From an uncultured Collinsella sp. (GTDB lineage: Bacteria > Actinomycetota > Coriobacteriia > Coriobacteriales > Coriobacteriaceae): DNA of 16,746 bases. Positions within the stretch are counted from its first letter, which is position 1; each line of letters opens with the position of its first letter. The stretch is from positions 1 through 16,746 of the forward strand of contig CAUAAZ010000042.1 in the NCBI GenBank assembly GCA_958427145.1, in the 5' to 3' direction. Positions 6,939-14,442 of this stretch are shown here, piece after piece. The notes under the pieces were generated by a model. That model was not told the origin of the DNA. It saw only the letters and a list, made by a program, of their open reading frames with translations, and did not search any database. The position numbers were made by a program, and so were the translations under genes.

Positions 6939-8066
6939 TTAACGTACGATGGTGGTGTCGGAAGTTAACGGAGCCTTGCCCAGCACCAGGATGTTCTCGG
7001 GCGTGCCGCGAAGCTCGGTGTTGGCGGGAACCACGTTGTTCTTGTCCAGGATGGCGTTCTCAACGCGGGCGCCACTCTTGATGATGCAGCTCTGGTTGAT
7101 GATCGAGTTGGTCACCGAGGCGCCTTCCTCGACCACAACGCCGCGCGACAGGATCGAGTTGCGCACGGTGCCCTTGATGATGCAGCCGGCCGAGATGATC
7201 GAGTTGCACGCGTGGCTGCCGGTCGCGTAACGCGAAGGCGGCACGTCGTGGGCCTTGGTCAGGATCGGACGCTCGGGGTCGAAGAGCTGCTCGGCCACGG
7301 TCTGGTCGAGCAGATCCATGCTGCGGCGATACAGCGACTTCTCGCTAAACACGCCCACGACCTCGCCCTTGTACTCGTAGCTGCACACGTCGATGTTGCC
7401 AAAGTCGCCCTGGAGTGCCTCGAGCAGGTCCAGATAGTCGGCGGCCTGGTAGTGGTCGATGATCTCGAGCAGCGTTTCGCGGTTGACGATGCAGCAGTCC
7501 ATAGAGGCGTTGACGCCGTACACGACGCCGGCGCTCACGCCCGTCAGGCGGCCGTTCTCGTTGATCTGCAGCTTGGTCTCGTCATCGACGTTGCGCGTGG
7601 CCTTGCAGTACACCACGGTCATCTGGGCGCCGGAGTTCTCGTGCGCGTCGATGATGGTGTTGAGGTCCATATTAAAGATGATGTTGGTGCCCATCATCAC
7701 AACATAGGGCTTGTCCGAGCGCTGGAACAGCGTCTTGTTGGAGATGATGTCGCGCAGCAAGAAGCGCATGCCGCCCTTGGTGGTGCCATAGGCGTTGCCG
7801 GGCACCATGAACAGGCCGCCCTTCTTGCGGTCCAGGCCCCAGTCCTTGCCCGAGCCCACGTGGTCGATCAGCGAGCGGTAGTTGCCCGGCATGACGACGC
7901 CGACGGTCTTGATGCCGGCATTCATCATGTTGGACAGCGGAAAGTCAATCAGGCGGTAGCGGCCCAAAAACGGAACGGACGCGATGGGGCGATCCTTGAG
8001 CAGCACACTGCCGTAGGTCGAAGAGTAGTTAGCGGTGATATAACCGATGGCCTTGCGATTGATCAT
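6939..8066 (-). CDS. glgD: GlgD, regulatory-type subunit of ADP-glucose pyrophosphorylase
   Basis: This 375-residue nucleotidyltransferase-like protein pairs with GlgC. It keeps the overall fold: PFLGRYRLIDFPLSNMMNAG at 33-51, then about 100 C-terminal residues of hexapeptide-type left-handed beta-helix (for example SIISAGCIIKGTVRNSILSR). The catalytic landmarks are lost. The glycine-rich LAGGQGSRL of GlgC is replaced by ITANYSSTYGSVL at 10-22, and the SGDHLYRMDY segment by MGTNIIFNMDL. In the family this marks a non-catalytic subunit that activates or modulates GlgC in a GlgC/GlgD heterotetramer. I chose the ATG at 8064-8066 (MINRKAIGYI): it begins four bases after the glgC stop and has GGAAGGGGG nine bases upstream, inside the end of glgC. 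The in-frame start 39 bases earlier lies within glgC. Tight spacing implies coupled translation. Confidence 0.93.
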   Translation of the reverse strand: MINRKAIGYITANYSSTYGSVLLKDRPIASVPFLGRYRLIDFPLSNMMNAGIKTVGVVMPGNYRSLIDHVGSGKDWGLDRKKGGLFMVPGNAYGTTKGGMRFLLRDIISNKTLFQRSDKPYVVMMGTNIIFNMDLNTIIDAHENSGAQMTVVYCKATRNVDDETKLQINENGRLTGVSAGVVYGVNASMDCCIVNRETLLEIIDHYQAADYLDLLEALQGDFGNIDVCSYEYKGEVVGVFSEKSLYRRSMDLLDQTVAEQLFDPERPILTKAHDVPPSRYATGSHACNSIISAGCIIKGTVRNSILSRGVVVEEGASVTNSIINQSCIIKSGARVENAILDKNNVVPANTELRGTPENILVLGKAPLTSDTTIVR

Positions 8067-8070
8067 CGGA

Positions 8071-9219
8071 TCATTCCCCCTTCCCGATAACGACGTCATT
8101 TCCAACGACGGCCGTATCCTTGGTGGTATCGACAGAGCCGAGCTTCACGCCCTCTTCGACCGTGGAGTTCTCGCCCAAAATAGCGCGGCAGATGTGCGCG
8201 CCGCTCTTAACGTGCGCGCCCGGCAGCAGCACAGAGTCCTCGACCACGGCGCGCTCATCGATGATGACATCGGTCGAAAGGATCGAGTGGCGAGCGGTGC
8301 CGTAGATCTTGCAGCCGTTGGAGACCAGGCAGTCGTCCAGGCGACCATCCGGGCCAATGTAGTGCGGCGGACGCGTGGTGATGTTGGACATGATAGGGAA
8401 GTGCTTGTCGAACAGATCGAACTCGGGGTTGTTGCCCAGCAGGTCCATCGAGGTCTCGTGGAAGCTGGCGATGGTGCCGACGTCCTTCCAAAATCCGTGG
8501 AACTCGTAGCTGTACAGGCGCTTGTCCTCGCCGAGCAACTTGGGGATGATGTCCTTGCCAAAGTCGTGGCTCGAGCGCTGGTCCAGAGCGTCCTGCTCGA
8601 GCGCCTCGATCAGCACGTCGGCCGAGAAGATGTAGATGCCCATGGATGCGAGGTTCGAATCGGGCTTATCGGGCTTCTCGGTGAACTTGGTGATGCGGCC
8701 GTCCTCGGGGTCGGTGGTCAGGATGCCAAAGCGGCTGGCCTCCTCCCACGGCACGGGCATAACGCTCACCGTGAGGTCGGCGTTGTTCTCAATGTGCGTC
8801 TTGAGCATCTTGCGGTAGTCCATGCGATACAGGTGATCGCCCGAAAGAATCAGGACGTACTTGGGGTCGTTGGCCTTGATGTAGTCGAGGTTCTGCGTGA
8901 TGGCGTCTGCCGTACCCGCATACCAGGCGCCGCCGGTTTGCGTCTCGTACGGCGGCAGGATCGAAACGCCACCGTCGCGGCTGTCCAGATCCCAGGCCTC
9001 GCCGGAGCCCACATAGGCATGCAGCAGGTAGGGGCGATACTGCGTCAGAACGCCCACCGTGTCGATGCCCGAGTTGGAGCAGTTGGAGAGCGAGAAGTCG
9101 ATAATGCGGAACTTGCCACCAAAGCTAACCGCCGGCTTAGCGATCTTTTGGGTGAGTGCCCCCAATCGGCTGCCCTGTCCTCCTGCGAGGAGCATCGCGA
9201 TGCATTCTTTCTTACTCAT
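8071..9219 (-). CDS. glgC: Glucose-1-phosphate adenylyltransferase GlgC (catalytic subunit)
   Basis: GlgC makes ADP-glucose and pyrophosphate from ATP and glucose-1-phosphate, the committing step of bacterial glycogen synthesis. The 382-residue protein has the expected landmarks: LAGGQGSRLGALT at 11-23 (nucleotide binding), KPAVSFGGKFRIIDF at 28-42, GTADAI at 102-107, SGDHLYRMDY at 126-135 with the metal-binding Asp, FTEKP at 179-183 (substrate region), and FWKDVGT at 243-249. The last 100 residues form the left-handed beta-helix (SILSTDVIIDERAVVEDSVL). Length is normal. The start is supported by AAGGAG seven bases upstream. It lies third in the operon, after glgP, and its stop is four bases before the glgD start. 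Activity is probably set by the GlgD partner and by metabolites. Confidence 0.96.
   Translation of the reverse strand: MSKKECIAMLLAGGQGSRLGALTQKIAKPAVSFGGKFRIIDFSLSNCSNSGIDTVGVLTQYRPYLLHAYVGSGEAWDLDSRDGGVSILPPYETQTGGAWYAGTADAITQNLDYIKANDPKYVLILSGDHLYRMDYRKMLKTHIENNADLTVSVMPVPWEEASRFGILTTDPEDGRITKFTEKPDKPDSNLASMGIYIFSADVLIEALEQDALDQRSSHDFGKDIIPKLLGEDKRLYSYEFHGFWKDVGTIASFHETSMDLLGNNPEFDLFDKHFPIMSNITTRPPHYIGPDGRLDDCLVSNGCKIYGTARHSILSTDVIIDERAVVEDSVLLPGAHVKSGAHICRAILGENSTVEEGVKLGSVDTTKDTAVVGNDVVIGKGE
8076..8084 (-). promoter_or_regulatory. Ribosome binding site deciding the glgD start
   Basis: The minus strand reads GGAAGGGGG within the last codons of glgC, nine bases before the chosen glgD ATG. 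This places glgD initiation directly behind the glgC stop, consistent with translational coupling. Confidence 0.65.
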
Positions 9220-9258
9220 CGATTTCTCCTTCTGTCATCGATGTTTCTAACCCATTAG

Positions 9259-9289
9259 CGACGGGCGCAGCGCAACGTTGCGCCCGTCG
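9259..9289 (-). promoter_or_regulatory. 11-bp-stem hairpin between glgP and glgC
   Basis: Perfect arms CGACGGGCGCA and TGCGCCCGTCG enclose a 9-base loop in the 106-bp gap. The minus-strand 3' flank is CTAATGGG, without a U-tract. It is a candidate attenuator, processing site or mRNA-stability stem rather than a full terminator. Confidence 0.5.
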
Positions 9290-9325
9290 AGTAATGCCGT
9301 GCTGGCATAAGGGAGCTCGCGGCCT

Positions 9326-11752
9326 TTACGCGTGCCAGATCTCGTCGCGGTACTCGCGAATGGTGCGGTCGCTCGAGAACCAGCCCGAGGAGGCGGTGTT
9401 GAGCAGCGCCTTGCGGTTCCAGGTCTCCTGGTCGCCGTAGCTGCCCGTGAGCTTTTCCCACGCATCCACGTAGCTGCGGAAATCGGCCATGACCAGGTCG
9501 GGGTCGTTGTTGTTCATGAGCTCGTTGTAGATGCTCTCAAAATTGCCCGAAAGATCCGCAAAGGTGTTGTCCTTGAGCTCGTCCATCACGCGGCCCAGGC
9601 GCTCGCGGTCGCCGTTGAGGGTATCCCACGCAAAGTAGCTGTTGGATGCCCAGAGCTGCTCGACCTCGGGAGCGGTCAGGCCAAAGATGGCCTCGTTCTC
9701 GCGTCCGGCCAGGTCGGCGATCTCGATGTTGGCGCCGTCGAGGGTGCCCAGCGTAATGGCGCCGTTCATCATGAGCTTCATGTTGGACGTGCCCGAGGCC
9801 TCCTTGCCGGCCGTGGAGATCTGCTCCGAGATCTCGGCGGCGGGGTAGATGAGCTGGGCGTTGCTCACGCGGAAGTTGGGGATAAAGCAGACCTTCATGA
9901 CCTCGTTGACGCGGGCATCGTTGTTGATGACGTCGGCCACGGAGTTAATGAGGCGGATGGTCTCCTTGGCAAAGGTGTAGCTCGAGGCGGCCTTGCCGCT
10001 AAAGATGAAGGTCGTCGGCGTCACGTGGAAGTTGGGATCGGCGATGCGACGGTTGTAGATGTCCATCACCTTCATGATGTTCATGAGCTGGCGCTTGTAG
10101 GCATGGAAGCGCTTTACCTGAACATCGAAGACGGTGTTGGGGTCGATGACCAAACCGGTCTCGGCCTTAACGTAGGCGGCCAGACGCTCCTTGTTGGCGC
10201 GCTTGGAGGCACCCACGGCCTTCAGGAACTCGGTGTCGTCCTTAAACTGCTTGAGTTTCTCCAGCTCAAAGGCGTCCTTGAGCCAGCCATCGCCAATAGC
10301 CTCGGTTACGAGCTTGGCGTAGGTGGGGTTGGCTTCGGCAAAGAAGCGACGGTGCGAGATGCCGTTGGTCTTGTTGTTAAACTTCTCGGGCGTCAGGGCA
10401 TAGAAGTCCTTGAGCACGATGTTCTTGATGATGTCGGAGTGGATCTTGGCCACGCCGTTGACGCTGTGGCTGCAGATCACGGACAGGTTGGCCATGCGAA
10501 TCTCGCCGTCCCACAGGATGGCGGTCTGGCGCAAACGCTCCTGCCAGCCCTCCTGCGTGGTGTCGAACGACTCGTGCCAACGACGGCTGATCTCGTCGAT
10601 GATCTGGTACACGCGAGGGAGGAGCTTGGAGAACGTGCCGATGGGCCACTTCTCCAGGGCCTCGGGCAAGATGGTGTGGTTGGTGTAGCTCACGACCTGC
10701 GTCACGATGTTCCAGGCGTCATCCCACTCGAGCTTCTTCTCGTCGATGAGGATGCGCATGAGCTCGGGGCCGCACATGGCGGGGTGGGTGTCGTTGGTAT
10801 GGATGGCCACAAACTGCGGCAGCAGCTCCCAGTTCTCGCCGTGCTCCTTCTCAAAGGTGTCGAGCAGGCTGTAGATGCCGGCCGAGACAAACAGGTACTC
10901 CTGCTTCAGGCGTAGCAGACGGCCGTGCTCGCCGGCGTCGTTGGGGTAGAGGATGGCGCTGATGGCCTCGGCCTCGGCGCGCTCGGCATCGGCCAGGGCA
11001 TAGTCGCCGCGGTTGAAGGCCTCAAGGTCAAAGTGCTCCTCGACCGGCTCGGCGGCCCAGACGCGCAGCTTGTTGACGGTCTCGCCGGCATAGCCGACAA
11101 CAGGGATGTCATAAGGGACGGCCAGGATATCCTGCGTGTCCACCGTGCGGTAGAACGTGCGGCCGTTCTCCTCAAAGCCCTCGACGCGGCCACCAAACTT
11201 GATGGTCACGGCCTTGTCCTGACGGCGGACCTCCCAGGGATAGCCGTGGGTAAGCCACTCGTCGGTAGCCTCGACCTGGCTGCCGTTGACGATCTCCTGC
11301 TTAAACAGGCCGTAGCGGTAGCGCATACCGTTGCCGTAACCGGCAATGCCCTCGGCTGCCATGGAATCCAGGAAGCATGCGGCAAGACGGCCCAGGCCAC
11401 CGTTGCCCAGCGCCGGATCGGGCTCCTGGTTCTCGATGACGGACAGGTCAAAGCCCATGTCGTCGAGTGCTTCGGCGACCATGTCGCGCACGCCAAAGTT
11501 GAGCAGGTAGTTGTCGAGCAGGCGGCCGATCAAAAACTCGATCGAGAAGTAGTACACGCGCTTCTTGCCTTCGGCGGTCACACGGGCGTCACTCTTGGTG
11601 GCAACGGTGCGTGCCTTCTCGGCCACGAGCTTGGCCAGGGCGTTAAAGCGGTCCAGATCGCTGGCGGCCTCGAGGCTCTTGCCACTGATGCTCATGACGG
11701 CATCGCGATAGAGCTCGGTAAACTCCTGCTTGTTGTCGAAGATCTTATTCAT
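9326..11752 (-). CDS. glgP: Glycogen/maltodextrin phosphorylase GlgP
   Basis: This GT35 phosphorylase releases glucose-1-phosphate from non-reducing ends of glycogen or maltodextrin, using pyridoxal phosphate. At 808 residues it has normal bacterial length. Visible landmarks are RVYYFSIEFLIGRLL at 65-79, ALGNGGLGRLAACFLDS at 114-130, AIHTNDTHPAMCGPE at 316-330, KTNGISHRRF at 461-470, QVKRFHAYKRQLMN at 545-558, and the cofactor site KEASGTSNMKLMMNG at 650-664, where Lys659 should carry pyridoxal phosphate. No allosteric N-terminal extension of the animal type is seen. AAAGGA upstream supports the ATG. It sits between glgB and glgC, about 90 bases after glgB. Having the degrading enzyme in the synthetic operon fits a dynamic glycogen store; flux would then be set mainly at enzyme level. 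Confidence 0.96.
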   Translation of the reverse strand: MNKIFDNKQEFTELYRDAVMSISGKSLEAASDLDRFNALAKLVAEKARTVATKSDARVTAEGKKRVYYFSIEFLIGRLLDNYLLNFGVRDMVAEALDDMGFDLSVIENQEPDPALGNGGLGRLAACFLDSMAAEGIAGYGNGMRYRYGLFKQEIVNGSQVEATDEWLTHGYPWEVRRQDKAVTIKFGGRVEGFEENGRTFYRTVDTQDILAVPYDIPVVGYAGETVNKLRVWAAEPVEEHFDLEAFNRGDYALADAERAEAEAISAILYPNDAGEHGRLLRLKQEYLFVSAGIYSLLDTFEKEHGENWELLPQFVAIHTNDTHPAMCGPELMRILIDEKKLEWDDAWNIVTQVVSYTNHTILPEALEKWPIGTFSKLLPRVYQIIDEISRRWHESFDTTQEGWQERLRQTAILWDGEIRMANLSVICSHSVNGVAKIHSDIIKNIVLKDFYALTPEKFNNKTNGISHRRFFAEANPTYAKLVTEAIGDGWLKDAFELEKLKQFKDDTEFLKAVGASKRANKERLAAYVKAETGLVIDPNTVFDVQVKRFHAYKRQLMNIMKVMDIYNRRIADPNFHVTPTTFIFSGKAASSYTFAKETIRLINSVADVINNDARVNEVMKVCFIPNFRVSNAQLIYPAAEISEQISTAGKEASGTSNMKLMMNGAITLGTLDGANIEIADLAGRENEAIFGLTAPEVEQLWASNSYFAWDTLNGDRERLGRVMDELKDNTFADLSGNFESIYNELMNNNDPDLVMADFRSYVDAWEKLTGSYGDQETWNRKALLNTASSGWFSSDRTIREYRDEIWHA

Positions 11753-11809
11753 ACGTTCCTTTCCCCCGGGGATGTTTCTCCCGGAACGGTTATGACTTGT
11801 ATCCTACGC

Positions 11810-11841
11810 CCCCGCGGGGCGGGTAATTACAGCCGTAACGG
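11810..11841 (-). promoter_or_regulatory. Two small GC-rich stems between glgB and glgP
   Basis: A CGCCCC/GGGGCG stem at about 11810-11824 and AGCCG-TAA-CGGCT at 11829-11841 lie just after glgB. Neither has a good U-tract on the minus strand (the second is followed by GTAATT). Partial termination is possible. Confidence 0.35.
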
Positions 11842-11846
11842 CTTTG

Positions 11847-14096
11847 TTACGCATCCTTGGCAGGAGCCTTAACAGCTGCTGCCTTAGCCTTGGGAGCAGC
11901 CTTTTTGGTGGCTGCCTTCTTGGCCGTGGTGGACTTGGCCGTAGCCTTGGCAGCGGGCTTGGCAGCCTTCGCCTTAGCCGTCGCCTTCTTGGCAGTGGCC
12001 GCGGCCTTGGGCTTTACCGAGGACGCGCGCTTGCGCATCGCCTTCTTGGGCTTCTCGACCACGGGCGGCTTGTAACTGCTGGGACCGCGGCGCTTAAGCA
12101 CCACGCCTGCCAGGCCGGGCACCTTAATCTCAATGGAGTCCATCTGCCCGTTCCAGGGATAGGGCTCGCTCGAGCAGGTGTAGGGCTCCTCGCCGGCATA
12201 GCCGCTACCGCCAAACTCGGGACGGTCGGAATCGAAGATGACCTCCCAGTCACCCTCGCGCGGCACGCCCACGCGGAAGCTCTCATAGCTCGCCGGATCA
12301 AAGTTGATCAGGATCACCAGGTCGTCATCGACGTCCTCGCCCTGACGCACAAAGCTCACGATGGACTGCTTGGAGTTATCCGCGTCAATCCAGGTAAAGC
12401 CGTCGTCGGTGTAGCCGCGCTCGTACAGGGCGGGCTCGGCGGTGTACAGGTGGTTGAGCGCCTTGATAAACGCCTGATGATGACGGTGGGTCTCGTACTC
12501 CTCGGTCAGGAACCACTGGATGGACTCGTAGTAGCGCCACTCAATAAACTGGCCGATCTCGTTGCCCATAAAGTTGAGCTTGGCACCGGGATGCGTCATC
12601 TGGTAGAAGGCCAGCGTGCGCAGACCGGCAAACTGGCGCCACCAGTCGCCCGGCATGCGGCCGATCAGCGAGCACTTGCCGTGCACGACCTCGTCGTGGC
12701 TCAGCGGGCAGATGAAGTTCTCGGTAAAGGCGTACATGATGGAGAACGTGAGCAGCCCGTGGTTGCCGGGGCGCCACGGAAAATCGGTCTGCATGTAGTG
12801 CAGGGTATCGTTCATCCAGCCCATGTCCCACTTGTAGTGGAAGCCCAGACCGCCGTCCTGCGGCGGGTAGGTCACGAGCGGCCACGCGGTGGACTCTTCG
12901 GCCATCATCATCACGTCTGGGTAGTGCGCCTCCACGGCGCAGTTGACCTGGCGGATAAACGCGCTGGCGTCCAGGTCCTCCTCGGTACCGTACTTGTTGA
13001 ACTTTTTTTGGCCGGGATCGTCAATGCCAAAGTTGAGGTACAGCATGCTGGACACGCCGTCCATGCGAATGCCGTCCACGTGGAAGTTCTCGAGCCAGTA
13101 CAGCACGTTGGAGACCAGGAAGGAGCGGACCTCGCCGCGGGCAAAGTCAAACTTGTGCGTGCCCCAATTGGGGTGAATCTCGTGCTCAAACAGCATGTGG
13201 CCGTTAAAGGTAGCAAGTCCGTGGGAGTCGGCGCAAAAACCGCCGGGCACCCAGTCCATGATCACGCCGATGCCCGCCTCGTGGCACGCATCGATAAAGT
13301 GCATGAGCTGCTGCGGGTTGCCGTAGCGCGATGTGGCGGCATAGTAGCCGGTCGTCTGGTAGCCCCAGGAGCCGTCGAAGGGATGCTCCATAAGCGGCAT
13401 GACCTCGATATGCGTATAGCCCATGTCGTGCACGTAGTCCACGAGCTCCACCGACAGGTCGTCGTAGGTGTAGAACTCGCCGCGCTGCGCGGGGAAGGGA
13501 TCCATGGGGCCGGGGTAGTTGCCGTACTCGTCGGGCTCGCCCTGCGGCGCGTCGCCGTGGCGCTTCCACGAGCCAATATGCACCTCGTAGATGTTAAGCG
13601 GCTGCGACATGTGGTTGTGGCCGGCGCGGCGCTTGAGCCACGCGGCGTCGTTCCACTTGTAGCCATCGAGTGTCCACAGCACGCTTGCGGTACCCGGAGG
13701 GCACTCGGCCTTAAAGGCATACGGATCGGCCTTATAGAGCTTCTCGCCCTCGTTGGTCTCGATGAGGTATTTATAGAGCTGGCCCTGCTCGGCGCCAGGA
13801 ATAAAGCCTTCCCAGATAGCGCTCGTATGCACGGGCACCAGCGGGTTGGCTTGTTCATCCCAGTCGTTAAATTCGCCAATGACATGGACGCTCTTTACGT
13901 CGGGCGCCCAAACGCAAAAGCGCCAGCCGCGCGTGCGCTGCTGCGTGTCGGGATGCGCGCCCATCTTTTCCCAGCTGCGCTCCCACGTGCCGATGCCAAA
14001 CAGATAGACATCGTCCTTAGTGAGTTCCGGCGCGTGCGGGGCGGCTTTACGAGTAGCGGGCTTTTTGGTTGCTGGCTTTAGCTTTGTATCGCTCAC
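11847..14096 (-). CDS. glgB: 1,4-alpha-glucan branching enzyme GlgB with Lys/Ala-rich tail
   Basis: GlgB (GH13 with CBM48) cleaves alpha-1,4 chains and re-attaches them in alpha-1,6 linkage, creating glycogen branches. Numbering from the chosen start (749 residues), a Lys/Ala-rich stretch at 5-20 precedes YLFGIGTWERSWEKMGAHP. The CBM48 region holds VIGEFNDWDEQANP at about 72. The barrel shows YEVHIGSWKRHG at 170, nucleophile Asp346 in VDGIRMDGVSSMLY, acid/base Glu400 in MMAEESTAW and Asp468 in LSHDEVVHGK. Region I reads DWVPGGFCAD, with Gly286 where the family has His. Residues about 681-749 form a tail of AAK/ATK units like that on GlgA. The start is uncertain: I prefer GTG at 14094-14096 (VSDTKLK, weak GGGA upstream); ATG at 14109-14111 and TTG at 14154-14156 lack ribosome sites. 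It is the first gene of the operon. Confidence 0.94.
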   Translation of the reverse strand: MSDTKLKPATKKPATRKAAPHAPELTKDDVYLFGIGTWERSWEKMGAHPDTQQRTRGWRFCVWAPDVKSVHVIGEFNDWDEQANPLVPVHTSAIWEGFIPGAEQGQLYKYLIETNEGEKLYKADPYAFKAECPPGTASVLWTLDGYKWNDAAWLKRRAGHNHMSQPLNIYEVHIGSWKRHGDAPQGEPDEYGNYPGPMDPFPAQRGEFYTYDDLSVELVDYVHDMGYTHIEVMPLMEHPFDGSWGYQTTGYYAATSRYGNPQQLMHFIDACHEAGIGVIMDWVPGGFCADSHGLATFNGHMLFEHEIHPNWGTHKFDFARGEVRSFLVSNVLYWLENFHVDGIRMDGVSSMLYLNFGIDDPGQKKFNKYGTEEDLDASAFIRQVNCAVEAHYPDVMMMAEESTAWPLVTYPPQDGGLGFHYKWDMGWMNDTLHYMQTDFPWRPGNHGLLTFSIMYAFTENFICPLSHDEVVHGKCSLIGRMPGDWWRQFAGLRTLAFYQMTHPGAKLNFMGNEIGQFIEWRYYESIQWFLTEEYETHRHHQAFIKALNHLYTAEPALYERGYTDDGFTWIDADNSKQSIVSFVRQGEDVDDDLVILINFDPASYESFRVGVPREGDWEVIFDSDRPEFGGSGYAGEEPYTCSSEPYPWNGQMDSIEIKVPGLAGVVLKRRGPSSYKPPVVEKPKKAMRKRASSVKPKAAATAKKATAKAKAAKPAAKATAKSTTAKKAATKKAAPKAKAAAVKAPAKDA

Positions 14097-14182
14097 GTTT
14101 GATCCCATCATGACGCGGCAGCGTATTGCCTTGGTGACTAGATGCGAAAGGTCCAAGGCTGCACGAATCGAAGGGACGGCGA

Positions 14183-14236
14183 AGTTTCTGTGATTCGTTC
14201 CACCTCGCGTGCTCGGTGGAACTTTCGGCAGAAACT
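14183..14236. repeat. 54-bp symmetric double dyad in the glgB leader
   Basis: Outer arms AGTTTCTG (14183-14190) and CAGAAACT (14229-14236) and inner arms GTTCCACC (14197-14204) and GGTGGAAC (14215-14222) are both perfect. They are separated by equal 6-base unpaired stretches on each side, with a 10-base loop. If glgB starts from the promoter near 14309-14338, this lies in its 5' leader and would fold as RNA. It could instead be a two-site operator. Confidence 0.55.
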
Positions 14237-14308
14237 ACGATAACACCTGTGCGTTAGTTTTATGGACGAAAGCGGATTCGCGGGTGCGTTTAATCGGTAA
14301 GCGACATG

Positions 14309-14338
14309 TTTATACCACTGGCAGAATTGCCGTGGTAA
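14309..14338 (-). promoter_or_regulatory. Candidate glgB promoter
   Basis: On the minus strand TATAAA (complement of 14309-14314) lies 18 bases downstream of TTACCA (complement of 14333-14338), which matches the -35 consensus at four of six positions. The -35 overlaps the TGGTAAAAC motif at 14333-14341, so a bound protein could block it. It gives a leader of about 200 bases. Confidence 0.4.
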
Positions 14339-14341
14339 AAC
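14333..14341 (+). promoter_or_regulatory. TGGTAAAAC motif between the divergent promoters
   Basis: This copy overlaps the proposed glgB -35 and lies directly before the TTGACA at 14344-14349 facing the HAD gene. The position suits an operator acting on both directions. Confidence 0.4.
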
Positions 14342-14343
14342 TC

Positions 14344-14374
14344 TTGACAGTTTTATCAAATTGGGTTTCAAAAT
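14344..14374 (+). promoter_or_regulatory. Candidate promoter for the HAD-thiamine kinase pair
   Basis: TTGACA at 14344-14349 is a perfect -35. The best -10 is weak: CAAAAT at 14369-14374 with a 19-base spacer. A weak, activator-assisted or repressor-controlled promoter is plausible. Confidence 0.35.
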
Positions 14375-14389
14375 TGTCTGTCTGACGTT

Positions 14390-14420
14390 TGGTAAAACGT
14401 TTTTAGCAGGTTGTTTACCA
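14390..14420 (+). promoter_or_regulatory. Inverted pair of TGGTAAA motifs before the HAD gene
   Basis: TGGTAAA (14390-14396) and TTTACCA (14414-14420) are inverted and separated by 17 bases. The first continues as AAAACGTTTT, a perfect 10-base palindrome with central CG. They lie between the candidate promoter and the start codon, a typical repressor position. Confidence 0.4.
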
Positions 14421-14442
14421 TTTGACATCGAAAGGTACGTTT

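Larger units (their letters stand above)
14097..14442. other. Divergent control region between glgB and the HAD gene
   Basis: About 345 bp separate the two divergent genes and contain no credible ORF. The glgB-proximal part carries a 54-bp double dyad (14183-14236). The HAD-proximal part (about 14309-14442) is AT-rich and carries TGGTAAA-type motifs and candidate promoters for both directions. Confidence 0.7.

Noticed and set aside
8047..9258. 403-codon plus-strand ORF
   Set aside because: Antisense to glgC, overlapping its start and ribosome site; no independent evidence.
9332..10915. 527-codon plus-strand ORF
   Set aside because: Antisense to the well-supported glgP, with Val/Gly/Leu-rich composition typical of such shadows and no domain motifs.
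11844..14081. 745-codon plus-strand ORF
   Set aside because: It is exactly antisense to glgB. Long open antisense frames arise from strong GC-rich codon bias, and the translation shows no family features.
14097..14156. Upstream extension of glgB from a TTG start (MDLSHLVTKAIRC)
   Set aside because: No ribosome site precedes the TTG and the added residues have no family counterpart; the GTG at 14094-14096 or the ATG at 14109-14111 are better.
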